Assembly: GCA_964576465.1 (NCBI GenBank)
Contig: CAZNXE010000236.1
Span: 1-9,254, forward strand
Reading direction: 5' to 3'
Source of the DNA: CAZNXE01 sp964576465
GTDB taxonomy: Bacteria > Planctomycetota > Planctomycetia > Pirellulales > JAEUIK01
DNA length: 9,254 nucleotides
The notes under the pieces were generated by a model. It ran no database searches. It saw only the letters and a program-made list of their open reading frames with translations, and was not told the DNA's origin. Position numbers and translations under genes: made by a program. Of this stretch, positions 1 to 5,883 are shown piece after piece. The stretch's first letter is position 1; the number at the start of each line of letters is the position of its first letter.

Positions 1-400
1 CATCGCCAGGCGTCGACGACTCATCGAGCACCTCATCGCCGCGGTCGCCATAAAAGCCAACCGCCGACGCACAGACAAACACGTCCGGGCGACTGGACCG
101 GGACGCCATCGATTCAACAAGGCGGCGTGTTGATTGGACACGGCTATCCAAAATGCGCCGCTTCTTCGCAGCCGTCCAGCGACCTTCGGCAACCGGTTCG
201 CCGGCAAAATGAAAGACGGTGTCAACGCCTTCGAAGGCGGCCGCCGGAGGTTGTTCGGCAGGGTTCCATGCGTGGGCCTCGACATGGCCCAGTTGTTCGG
301 TGGCCCGCTGTGCGTTGCGACTCAAAACCACAGGGCACTCAAGCTGTTCGACCAAACGCCGGCCGACAAAACCAGTGGCCCCCGTAACAAGTGCTCGCAT
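1..400 (-). CDS. TIGR01777-type NAD(P)-dependent epimerase (SDR39U1-like), N-terminal part, cut by window edge
   Basis: Reading the minus strand from the ATG at 400 gives 133 codons with no stop before the edge. The N-terminus MRALVTGATGFVG carries the Rossmann dinucleotide motif GxxGxxG at residues 7-13. Further on come the family blocks FHFAGEPVAEGRWT (about residues 63-76), KKRRILDSRV (79-88) and SAVGFYGDRGDE (112-123), the last holding the region of the active-site tyrosine. This combination is typical of the TIGR01777 atypical extended SDRs (YfcH/SDR39U1 group), whose substrate is mostly unknown. Family members are usually near 300 residues, so more than half lies outside. There is only a weak AAGAAAG-like ribosome site before the start. 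The gene is divergent from the phosphatase at 566, sharing a 165-bp spacer. Confident of family; the substrate is not inferable. Confidence 0.88.
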   Translation of the reverse strand, partial: MRALVTGATGFVGRRLVEQLECPVVLSRNAQRATEQLGHVEAHAWNPAEQPPAAAFEGVDTVFHFAGEPVAEGRWTAAKKRRILDSRVQSTRRLVESMASRSSRPDVFVCASAVGFYGDRGDEVLDESSTPGD

Positions 401-410
401 GACGGCTTTC

Positions 411-435
411 TTGAATCCGTGCTCTTTGAATCCGT
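411..435. repeat. Short direct repeat TTGAATCCGT x2
   Basis: TTGAATCCGT occurs at 411-420 and again at 426-435, a 15-bp period, just upstream of the epimerase start at 400 in the divergent spacer. It could be a regulator half-site pair for the minus-strand gene or chance. No protein is known to bind it. Confidence 0.4.
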
Positions 436-565
436 ACGCACAAGGTGCGGTCGCAATCGCAAGCATCGATGGATGAGGCTAAACTTGGTGACGATCGGGC
501 GGCAGGCACACGCAGGCTGTCACAATTCTAGACAATCAGAACACTTTGGGTCGAGAGGTTCGCCC

Positions 566-1273
566 ATGGTCTCACGAAAGGACGCAGCCGTTGTGAATAC
601 GGATGATATCTTCGGAGGTGCCAAACGCATTTTCGTTAGCGATTTTGACGGGACGATGACCGACCGCGACTTCTATTTGTTGGTCGCCGCGGAGCTTCCG
701 GAGGATACGCCCGATTTCTGGCAACAATATTTGGACAATCAGCTAACCGTCTTTGAAGTGTTGCAGAGAATCTTCGCCTCGATACGCGGCGATGAACAAC
801 AAGTCATGAAGATCGCCCGACAAGGAGGCTTGGATCCGAATCTAGCCGACTCGATGCAACAGCTCGATGAGTCTGCTTGGCACGTGGTCGTGGCATCGAT
901 TGGCTGCCAGTGGTACATCCACCGGCTGCTTGCCGAACGCGGCGTCGAGGTGCCGATCGTGGCGAATCCAGGGCAACTTGTCGAGAACGGGGGCCTGCAA
1001 ATGACCAAGCCACTTGACTCGCCATTTCCCAGTGAAACTGCGGGAGTCAACAAGGCGGGCATTGTTCAGGCCGCGCTCTCGACCGGGGCGACGGTCGCCT
1101 TCGCCGGCGATAGCCGTCCAGATTACGATGCCGCGATGTTGGTGACTCCCGAGTTGCGATTCGCCCGAAACTCGCTGGCGGAGATCCTCGACAGCAAATC
1201 AATACCCTACCGACCTTATGACAATTGGTCGCACATCGCAGATCAGTTGGTCGAGCATGCGCAAGCCACCTAG
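566..1273 (+). CDS. HAD-IB family phosphatase, MtnX-like
   Basis: A 235-residue haloacid dehalogenase-type phosphatase. Motif I is D26-F-D28-G-T (nucleophile and acid Asp, in SDFDGTMTD). Motif II Ser is probably S111 in VVVASIGCQWYI, motif III Lys is K163 (VNKAGIVQ), and motif IV is GDSRPD at 181-186, with D182 and D186 as Mg ligands. The tail, ARNSLAEILDSKSIPYRPYDNW, resembles the end of 2-hydroxy-3-keto-5-methylthiopentenyl-1-phosphate phosphatases (MtnX) and related phosphoserine phosphatase-like enzymes. No other methionine salvage gene is visible, so the substrate is open. The ATG at 566 follows AGAGGT at 555-560; an in-frame GTG at 593 with AAAGGA at 577-582 is an equally good alternative (226 residues). 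The open frame continues to 134, but that extension lies antisense to the epimerase and has no HAD content. It stands alone, 133 bp before the next gene. Confidence 0.85.
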   Translation: MVSRKDAAVVNTDDIFGGAKRIFVSDFDGTMTDRDFYLLVAAELPEDTPDFWQQYLDNQLTVFEVLQRIFASIRGDEQQVMKIARQGGLDPNLADSMQQLDESAWHVVVASIGCQWYIHRLLAERGVEVPIVANPGQLVENGGLQMTKPLDSPFPSETAGVNKAGIVQAALSTGATVAFAGDSRPDYDAAMLVTPELRFARNSLAEILDSKSIPYRPYDNWSHIADQLVEHAQAT

Positions 1274-1296
1274 CAGCAGTTGGCCACGCAAGCGTC

Positions 1297-1302
1297 TATA
1301 AT
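1297..1302 (+). promoter_or_regulatory. Possible -10 box (TATAAT) for the cytochrome/monooxygenase gene
   Basis: A perfect TATAAT lies in the 133-bp spacer, 105 bp before the ATG at 1407. No good -35 hexamer is seen at 16-18 bp spacing; TTGGCC at 1280-1285 is only 11 bp away. Tentative. Confidence 0.3.
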
Positions 1303-1322
1303 AATCGCCGAAGACAACCGAT

Positions 1323-1346
1323 CGAACACTCCCGCGAACACTCCCG
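1323..1346. repeat. Perfect tandem duplication of CGAACACTCCCG
   Basis: Two back-to-back identical 12-bp units (1323-1334 and 1335-1346) lie in the probable 5' leader of the gene starting at 1407. This may be a slippage duplication or a tandem binding site. No family is recognised. Confidence 0.7.
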
Positions 1347-1406
1347 GTTGTATCCGTTTGTTGGTGCAGGGCGCCAGCTTGTTGTATTCAGGACGCAAAG
1401 ACTCGC

Positions 1407-3440
1407 ATGAACTTGGTGTCGTACAAAAACCGCTTCGCCCTTTGTGCCCGTGCGGCTGTTTTGCTTGGCACACTGAGTTTCTTTTCGGGCTGCGGGGGGT
1501 CGTCGCCGTCCGACGAAGTGACTACGGTGGAACATGCTGCTGCCGAGCCAGAGTACAAACCGCGACCGGTCGGCACGCTGACGTTCTGCCGTGACATCGC
1601 GCCAATCGTCATCGCAAACTGCGCCCCATGCCATCGACCGGGCGAGGCCGCACCCTTCAGTTTGATTCGCTACGACGACTTGCGGAAGCGGGCACAGCAA
1701 GTTGTGATCGTCACCAGCGACAGGTACATGCCCCCGTGGCTTCCTCAGCACGGTTATGGCGAGTTCGCCGCTGAACGTCGACTCTCGAACGACGAAGTCG
1801 GCATGCTCGCACAATGGGTCGAAGAAGGGGCCCTCGAGGGTGACCCGCAAGACCTGCCCGTGGTACCCCAGTGGCCCAAGGGTTGGCAACTTGGTGAGCC
1901 CGATCTGGTCGTCACAATGACCGAACCTTATGAACTGGCCGCCGATGGCGGCGATGTTTTTCGGAACTTCGTCATCCCGATCAAGATTCCTGCTACGCGA
2001 TACGTTGAAGCGGTCGAGTTTCGTCCAGACAATCAGAAGATCGTGCATCATGCCACGATCCGCGTCGATGCGACACGCTCGTCACGACGTCTCGACGAGA
2101 ACGATCCGCAGCCAGGTTACGGCGGCATGGAGTCCGGATCGAACGCACAATTTCCCAGCGGCCAATTCCTAGGTTGGACCGCGGGCAAAGTGCCCTACCG
2201 AACCGAACCCGGGTTGTCTTGGCAACTCGAACGCGGAACGGATCTCGTGCTTGAGCTGCATCTACAGCCATCGGGAAAACCAGAAACGCTCCAGTGCAGC
2301 ATTGGGCTGTTCTTCACCGATCAACCACCGACCAAGCATGCCTTTTCGATGGTGCTGGAATCGCGTGACATGAACATCCCTCCCGGCGATCGCGATTACG
2401 AAGTGGTCGACGAGTATCTTCTGCCGATGCCATTGCAAGTTTTGGGCGTCTATCCCCACGCGCACTATCTTGGCAAAACCATCGAAGGCTACGCCCAATT
2501 GCCAGACGGGACGAAGAAGTGGTTGATTCGCATTCCCGACTGGGATTTCAATTGGCAAGATGAGTATCGCTTCATCGAGCCGGTTTCGTTGCCCAAGGGC
2601 TCGCGCGTGGTGATGCGAATCACCTACGACAACTCGGCAGACAACGTCCGTAACCCCAGCAATCCGCCACGGCGCGTTGTGTTTGGGCCGAAGACCGACA
2701 ACGAGATGGCCGATCTTGTGTTGCGCGTCGTCGTGCCAACCGCAGCGGATATCAACACGTTGAATCAACAGTTCGCCGTCCGTGCCATGCAAAAACAGCT
2801 TGTCGGCGCTCAGACGGAACTCTCTGTCGACCCCAATGATGCCGGCGCCCTATACCGAATGGGGTTGTCATTGGCCATGCTGGGAGACAAGAAGAAGGCA
2901 ATGACAAGCTTCGAGCGTGCCGCCGAGATCGACCCCAACGATGTTCGCGTGCAAAACAACCTGGGCGTGCTACTACATGAACGAGGCGATGTTGATGCGG
3001 CCCGGGCATGGTTCGAGAAGGCACTTCAGATCCGTCCGGAAAACGAAGAGGTTCTACGAAACCTGGGGTTCTTGCTTCAGAGCCAGGGCAACACGTCGGA
3101 AGCGATTCAGTATTTCCTACGAGCTTTAGACGTTGACCCCGACGCGATGGATATCGCGAACAACATGGCATGGATCATGGCAACCACCCACGATCCAACC
3201 TATCGCAATGGAAAAGAAGCGATTCGTTGGGCCCAGCGCGTCAACAAGTCCACCGATCACCACAAGCCCGAGTATCTGGACACACTGGCAGCCGCCTATG
3301 CCCAAGCCGGCCGATTCGCGGAAGCCATTCACTGGCAAACCCAAGCCATCGAACGCATTCCAGCCGACCTCAAAGAAGACTACCAACAACGGCTAGAAAC
3401 CTATCAGCGCCGCAAGCCCTACCGAGATGGGGCTTCGTAA
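1407..3440 (+). CDS. Lipoprotein with cytochrome c motif, copper type II monooxygenase-like core and C-terminal TPRs
   Basis: A 677-residue exported protein. Residues 1-29 form a signal peptide ending in a lipobox-like FSGC (C29), which suggests lipid anchoring. A heme c site C72-A-P-C-H76 and a later M108-P-P-W, whose Met is a likely axial ligand, mark a planctomycete-type cytochrome c domain. Residues about 170-450 look like the two-copper PHM/DBM ascorbate-dependent monooxygenase fold: HH at 214-215 (VHHATIRVD), H285 (LELHLQP), H351-A-H353 (YPHAHYLG) and M434 (TDNEMADL), in the same order as the CuH and CuM ligands of PHM. Three TPRs follow from about 478 to 580, and the end (RNGKEAIRWA...LDTLAAAYAQAGRF) is a fourth-repeat module. 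The likely role is a periplasmic or membrane-associated redox oxygenase with a protein-docking tail; the substrate is unknown. The ATG at 1407 is favoured by the signal peptide. It appears monocistronic. Confidence 0.85.
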   Translation: MNLVSYKNRFALCARAAVLLGTLSFFSGCGGSSPSDEVTTVEHAAAEPEYKPRPVGTLTFCRDIAPIVIANCAPCHRPGEAAPFSLIRYDDLRKRAQQVVIVTSDRYMPPWLPQHGYGEFAAERRLSNDEVGMLAQWVEEGALEGDPQDLPVVPQWPKGWQLGEPDLVVTMTEPYELAADGGDVFRNFVIPIKIPATRYVEAVEFRPDNQKIVHHATIRVDATRSSRRLDENDPQPGYGGMESGSNAQFPSGQFLGWTAGKVPYRTEPGLSWQLERGTDLVLELHLQPSGKPETLQCSIGLFFTDQPPTKHAFSMVLESRDMNIPPGDRDYEVVDEYLLPMPLQVLGVYPHAHYLGKTIEGYAQLPDGTKKWLIRIPDWDFNWQDEYRFIEPVSLPKGSRVVMRITYDNSADNVRNPSNPPRRVVFGPKTDNEMADLVLRVVVPTAADINTLNQQFAVRAMQKQLVGAQTELSVDPNDAGALYRMGLSLAMLGDKKKAMTSFERAAEIDPNDVRVQNNLGVLLHERGDVDAARAWFEKALQIRPENEEVLRNLGFLLQSQGNTSEAIQYFLRALDVDPDAMDIANNMAWIMATTHDPTYRNGKEAIRWAQRVNKSTDHHKPEYLDTLAAAYAQAGRFAEAIHWQTQAIERIPADLKEDYQQRLETYQRRKPYRDGAS

Positions 3441-3560
3441 GCAAGGCAGTCCTGAACAAACAGAAGGGCCCAACTCAATATCAAGACTATTTACCGGCCG
3501 GCGGCGGGTGGACTCTTGGTCGGCCCCGGGGGTGGATGGTGAGGTCGAGCTTCAGCCAAG

Positions 3561-3580
3561 TAGGGTCCGTTGTGCGGACC
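3561..3580 (+). repeat. REP-like palindrome, copy 1
   Basis: Reads TAGGGTCCGTTGTGCGGACC. Arms GGTCCG (3564-3569) and CGGACC (3575-3580) enclose the 5-nt loop TTGTG, one base from the CTGTG loop of the other three copies. The following GATGGCGGC is also found next to copy 3 on the minus strand, so the repeat unit extends past the palindrome. Together with copy 2 it forms an inverted pair of the kind seen in REP doublets. Confidence 0.8.
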
Positions 3581-3679
3581 GATGGCGGCTCATTTCATCG
3601 TTGGGTTCGGGCGGGGGTTTATCCGACGAACTGGGGATGTAGTGATCGCGAACCAACATCAGCCGTACGGGTGAAAGAA

Positions 3680-3731
3680 GCCGGAGAATAGGTTTGCACG
3701 TCCATGGGCGGTCCGCACAGCGGACCCTATC
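3680..3731 (-). repeat. Repeat unit of about 50 bp, left member of direct pair, containing REP-like copy 2
   Basis: A 22-bp block at 3680-3701 (GCCGGAGAATAGG...CACGT) is identical to 5279-5300. It is followed at the same 30-bp offset by the palindrome GGTCCGCACAGCGGACCCTA at 3710-3729, also identical to 5309-5328. Only a few bases between them differ. Strand is given relative to copy 1, which reads TAGGGTCC on plus. Confidence 0.85.
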
Positions 3732-3758
3732 TCGGCTACTCGGCTGCTTTGTTTGAAG

Positions 3759-5018
3759 TTATGCCAAGTGATCGATGATTGGCTGGTACATAGCTTCGAT
3801 ATCGTCTGCCATATCCAACAGGGCGCTAAATGCCTCCGATACATCAAGGTCTCTCCCCGATCTACACACTTTCATTACCAAGTTGTCCTCATCGTCGATG
3901 GCAAACCGGACTAAGGACATCTCGTTTTGCCACCGCAACATTTGACGCAGCAACGTTTCGTCGGGCAGGGGATAATCGGAGAGGTCTTGAACATGCATAT
4001 ACAGCACAAAAGCGTCTTCACCTGCCTGCGCCAAGAACGAATGACCGGATGGAGTGGTTACGATCCAGCCTGGAGATCTATCCGTATACGTATGGGACCG
4101 ATGTTCAAGTGGTGAGCTTTTCAGCGCAGCTTCGAGAACCTCAGCAGGTGACAATACGTCGTCCAGTAAGGCGATGTCCTCGTCAGACGGCGTCGATAAT
4201 TCGCCATCTTGAATGAGCGATTCGACACGCGCGAAATATTCGGCAACAGCACATCCAGGCAAGGCGAAACCCAATCCTTGTGAATCCTTTTCGATTTGCG
4301 TGTTCAGGCCGACGAGATGTCCATTCTCGTCTAGCAAAGGACCGCCGCTATTGCCTGGGTTGATTGCCACATCGGTCTGGACGAATTCGCCATCCGAAAG
4401 TATTCGTGACGGCTCGCTGATGATCCCTCTTGTGGAGGTGAATGTAAGTCCGCGAGGATGTCCAATCGCAATCACTTCATCACCTGCGTCAAACCCGGTG
4501 GCAACTTTTGACGTGAGATCGAAAAAAGTGTTGGTGTGGATTGTGCAGCGAAGCACGGCCAGATCAAGTTCTGCGTGGCGATGGATAACGAGCGCCTTGG
4601 CTTTCGTCCCATCGTAAAAACTGACCATAAAGACACGCCCGCCTTCTACGACGTGTCGATTGGTGACGATGAGTCCATCATGGGAAACAAGTAAGCCCGA
4701 TCCCTGGCCTGACGAGGATTCAATCAGTGGCGCATAATGTCGACATTCTTGAACCACCGGGCGCCAACCTGATTGAACCGCAGCGGCAGGTTTCCTCGTC
4801 GCCTCATTAGCTGGGGTATCGAGACACGGAATGACGGCGTTAGGGCTTATTTTCAGTCCCTTGACTTTTGCGGCAGGTGTCCATGCATCACTATCAGCGT
4901 CTGCAATCAAATCGTCGTGGTGAATCTCACTGATCCTGGCGAGCGCACGGAGATCTGTAGCACTAAGCCCTTCGCGGATCGAGCCATCGCGTCTTCGAAG
5001 TCGAAAGGTGCGAGCCAT
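3759..5018 (-). CDS. Trypsin-like serine protease with GYF_2-like N-terminal and YbjN-like C-terminal domains
   Basis: From the ATG at 5018 the protein has 419 residues. Residues 3-56 (RTFRLRRRDGSIREGL...W-T-P-A-A-K-V-K-G-L) resemble the GYF_2/DUF4339 module common in planctomycetes. Residues about 100-265 are a chymotrypsin-fold protease of the HtrA/S1C kind, with the triad H122 (VTNRHVV), D152 (ELDLAVL) and S224 (NPGNSGGPL). No PDZ domain follows. Instead residues about 290-419 (YMHVQDLSDYPLP...VRFAIDDEDNLVMKV...ALLDMADDIEAMYQPII) look like a YbjN/CesT-like fold, a weaker call. No signal peptide or membrane segment is seen, so it should act in the cytoplasm. An in-frame GTG at 5030 would add four residues; neither start has a clear ribosome site. 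It stands alone between REP-like spacers, transcribed against its neighbours. The protease is sure; the flanking domains less so. Confidence 0.85.
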   Translation of the reverse strand: MARTFRLRRRDGSIREGLSATDLRALARISEIHHDDLIADADSDAWTPAAKVKGLKISPNAVIPCLDTPANEATRKPAAAVQSGWRPVVQECRHYAPLIESSSGQGSGLLVSHDGLIVTNRHVVEGGRVFMVSFYDGTKAKALVIHRHAELDLAVLRCTIHTNTFFDLTSKVATGFDAGDEVIAIGHPRGLTFTSTRGIISEPSRILSDGEFVQTDVAINPGNSGGPLLDENGHLVGLNTQIEKDSQGLGFALPGCAVAEYFARVESLIQDGELSTPSDEDIALLDDVLSPAEVLEAALKSSPLEHRSHTYTDRSPGWIVTTPSGHSFLAQAGEDAFVLYMHVQDLSDYPLPDETLLRQMLRWQNEMSLVRFAIDDEDNLVMKVCRSGRDLDVSEAFSALLDMADDIEAMYQPIIDHLA

Positions 5019-5049
5019 TCTTGGTACCACCGACTTGTGTCAGATTTGA

Positions 5050-5113
5050 GGGGTCAGATCCAGTTTTCTGTTTTTGAGATGCTGTCGACGATTTCCTTCG
5101 GGGATCTGACCCC
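5050..5113. repeat. Inverted repeat GGGGTCAGATCC ... GGATCTGACCCC
   Basis: Perfect 12-bp arms at 5050-5061 and 5102-5113 enclose 40 bp. GGGTCAGA-type arms are common in REP sequences tied to IS200-like REP-associated tyrosine transposases (RAYTs). No transposase is encoded here, so this would be a non-autonomous copy. The left arm lies only 32 bp upstream of the protease start, so it may sit in that gene's 5' region. Confidence 0.75.
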
Positions 5114-5152
5114 ATGCATGGGTCCATCCAGACATGGTACCCCGCCGCCATC

Positions 5153-5169
5153 GGTCCGCACAGCGGACC
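5153..5169 (-). repeat. REP-like palindrome, copy 3
   Basis: GGTCCGCACAGCGGACC, the reverse complement of GGTCCGCTGTGCGGACC. On the minus strand it is followed by GATGGCGGC, as copy 1 is on plus. It lacks the TAGG extension present in copies 1, 2 and 4. Confidence 0.8.
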
Positions 5170-5278
5170 AATGCCTCCGGGGTATCATGTCCGAATGCTA
5201 AACGATCGGCGCGCTTTTTTGTTCCAGCCGGCACATGTTTTTTCAGCGTGAATACGGGACTGAATGCGCGGGTGTTTC

Positions 5279-5330
5279 GCCGGAGAATAGGTTTGCACGT
5301 TGATTGGCGGTCCGCACAGCGGACCCTACG
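5279..5330 (-). repeat. Repeat unit of about 50 bp, right member of direct pair, containing REP-like copy 4
   Basis: It has the same 22-bp block as 3680-3701, at 5279-5300, then the same 20-bp palindromic unit at 5309-5328 with equal spacing. The orientation matches the left member, so the pair is a direct repeat 1,599 bp apart that brackets the protease gene. Confidence 0.85.
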
Positions 5331-5639
5331 CGGCTGTTCGATCGTTTTGGGGCGGTGGCCGATTTGTTCTGTTGCGAATGCACCTGGGGTTCGCTAGGCT
5401 GCCTAGGTCTGTTACCGGTAGCATGACGTTGGCAAAGCATTCGGATGCTGAACGCTTTGCCGTGAGTCTTCTCGCGGAGAATTCCCTTGCCTTCGATGGC
5501 GGGTCATGGCTGCGAGTCTTCGATGCGCGATCGCCGTACGGCTATTCCGGCCGGCACGATCGGTTTGCTTGGTGTTGGTATGAACGATGCCGAAGCATTG
5601 TGGGCGGCAGCTCCCGCAACATCGAAACAGCGGCCAAAA

Positions 5640-5663
5640 ACGCAGGCCTGCGTCTCTTTTTTT
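5640..5663. terminator. Terminator-like palindrome with T-run (weak)
   Basis: ACGCAGGCCTGCGT (5640-5653) is a perfect palindrome with A5 just before it and CTC then T7 just after it (5657-5663). It could fold as a 5-bp stem with a GGCC loop and work on either strand. No gene is seen that it would end, so its function is doubtful. Confidence 0.3.
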
Positions 5664-5678
5664 CTTTCCGGAAGAAAC

Positions 5679-5710
5679 AAAGGTTCCAAAGAATAAAGGT
5701 TCCAATAATC
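5679..5710. repeat. Imperfect 16-bp tandem repeat (AAAGGTTCCAA core)
   Basis: AAAGGTTCCAA recurs at 5679-5689 and 5695-5705, a 16-bp period; the last five bases of each unit differ. It lies about 175 bp before uppP. The function is unknown. Confidence 0.6.
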
Positions 5711-5883
5711 GGATACGCGCGAACCCGGGGCCTTGGGCGTTGGGTGGCTGCGACGTAGAATGCCGCACATTGGCGGCGTGAGCGGGTGGTGTTGCGGTGA
5801 AAGCATGGCCCGTCGCAGTGGGTATTGTCGGTGGCAGTTGCTGCCACTTCTTCGTTGGGTGGTCCCCAGGAATCAATCCGGAC

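Larger units (their letters stand above)
3441..3758. other. Spacer between convergent genes, carrying a REP-like inverted pair
   Basis: No credible gene is seen in these 318 bp. They separate the stop of the cytochrome/monooxygenase gene from the stop of the minus-strand protease. The content is GC-rich sequence around 3496-3536, then two oppositely oriented copies of a GGTCCG-N5-CGGACC palindrome at 3561-3580 and 3710-3729. No hairpin with a T-tract that would make a standard intrinsic terminator was found. Confidence 0.7.
5019..5883. other. Repeat-rich spacer upstream of both the protease and uppP
   Basis: About 865 bp with no convincing gene on either strand; open frames here have no recognisable domain and overlap one another in several frames. 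It holds an inverted repeat GGGGTCAGATCC/GGATCTGACCCC (5050-5113), REP-like copy 3 (5153-5169), the right member of the long direct repeat with copy 4 (5279-5330), a 14-bp palindrome plus T-run (5640-5663) and an imperfect 16-bp tandem repeat (5679-5710). Promoters for the divergent protease and uppP should lie in it, but I could not place them convincingly. Confidence 0.65.

Noticed and set aside
134..565. Upstream in-frame extension of the HAD phosphatase
   Set aside because: Most of it is antisense to the well-supported epimerase at 1-400. Its residues show no domain, and internal starts at 566 or 593 have better ribosome sites and family-like length.
1296..2051. Long minus-strand open frame (251 codons)
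   Set aside because: It lies wholly opposite the cytochrome/monooxygenase gene and its leader; it has no recognisable motif and looks like a shadow frame of GC-rich coding DNA.
3710..3729. Copy 2 palindrome as terminator of the protease
   Set aside because: It lies 30 bp past the protease stop but has no T-run on that strand, and the same sequence occurs where no gene ends.
3561..5330. CRISPR array made of the repeated palindromes
   Set aside because: Spacing between copies is irregular (149, 1443 and 156 bp), orientation is mixed, and no Cas gene is present.
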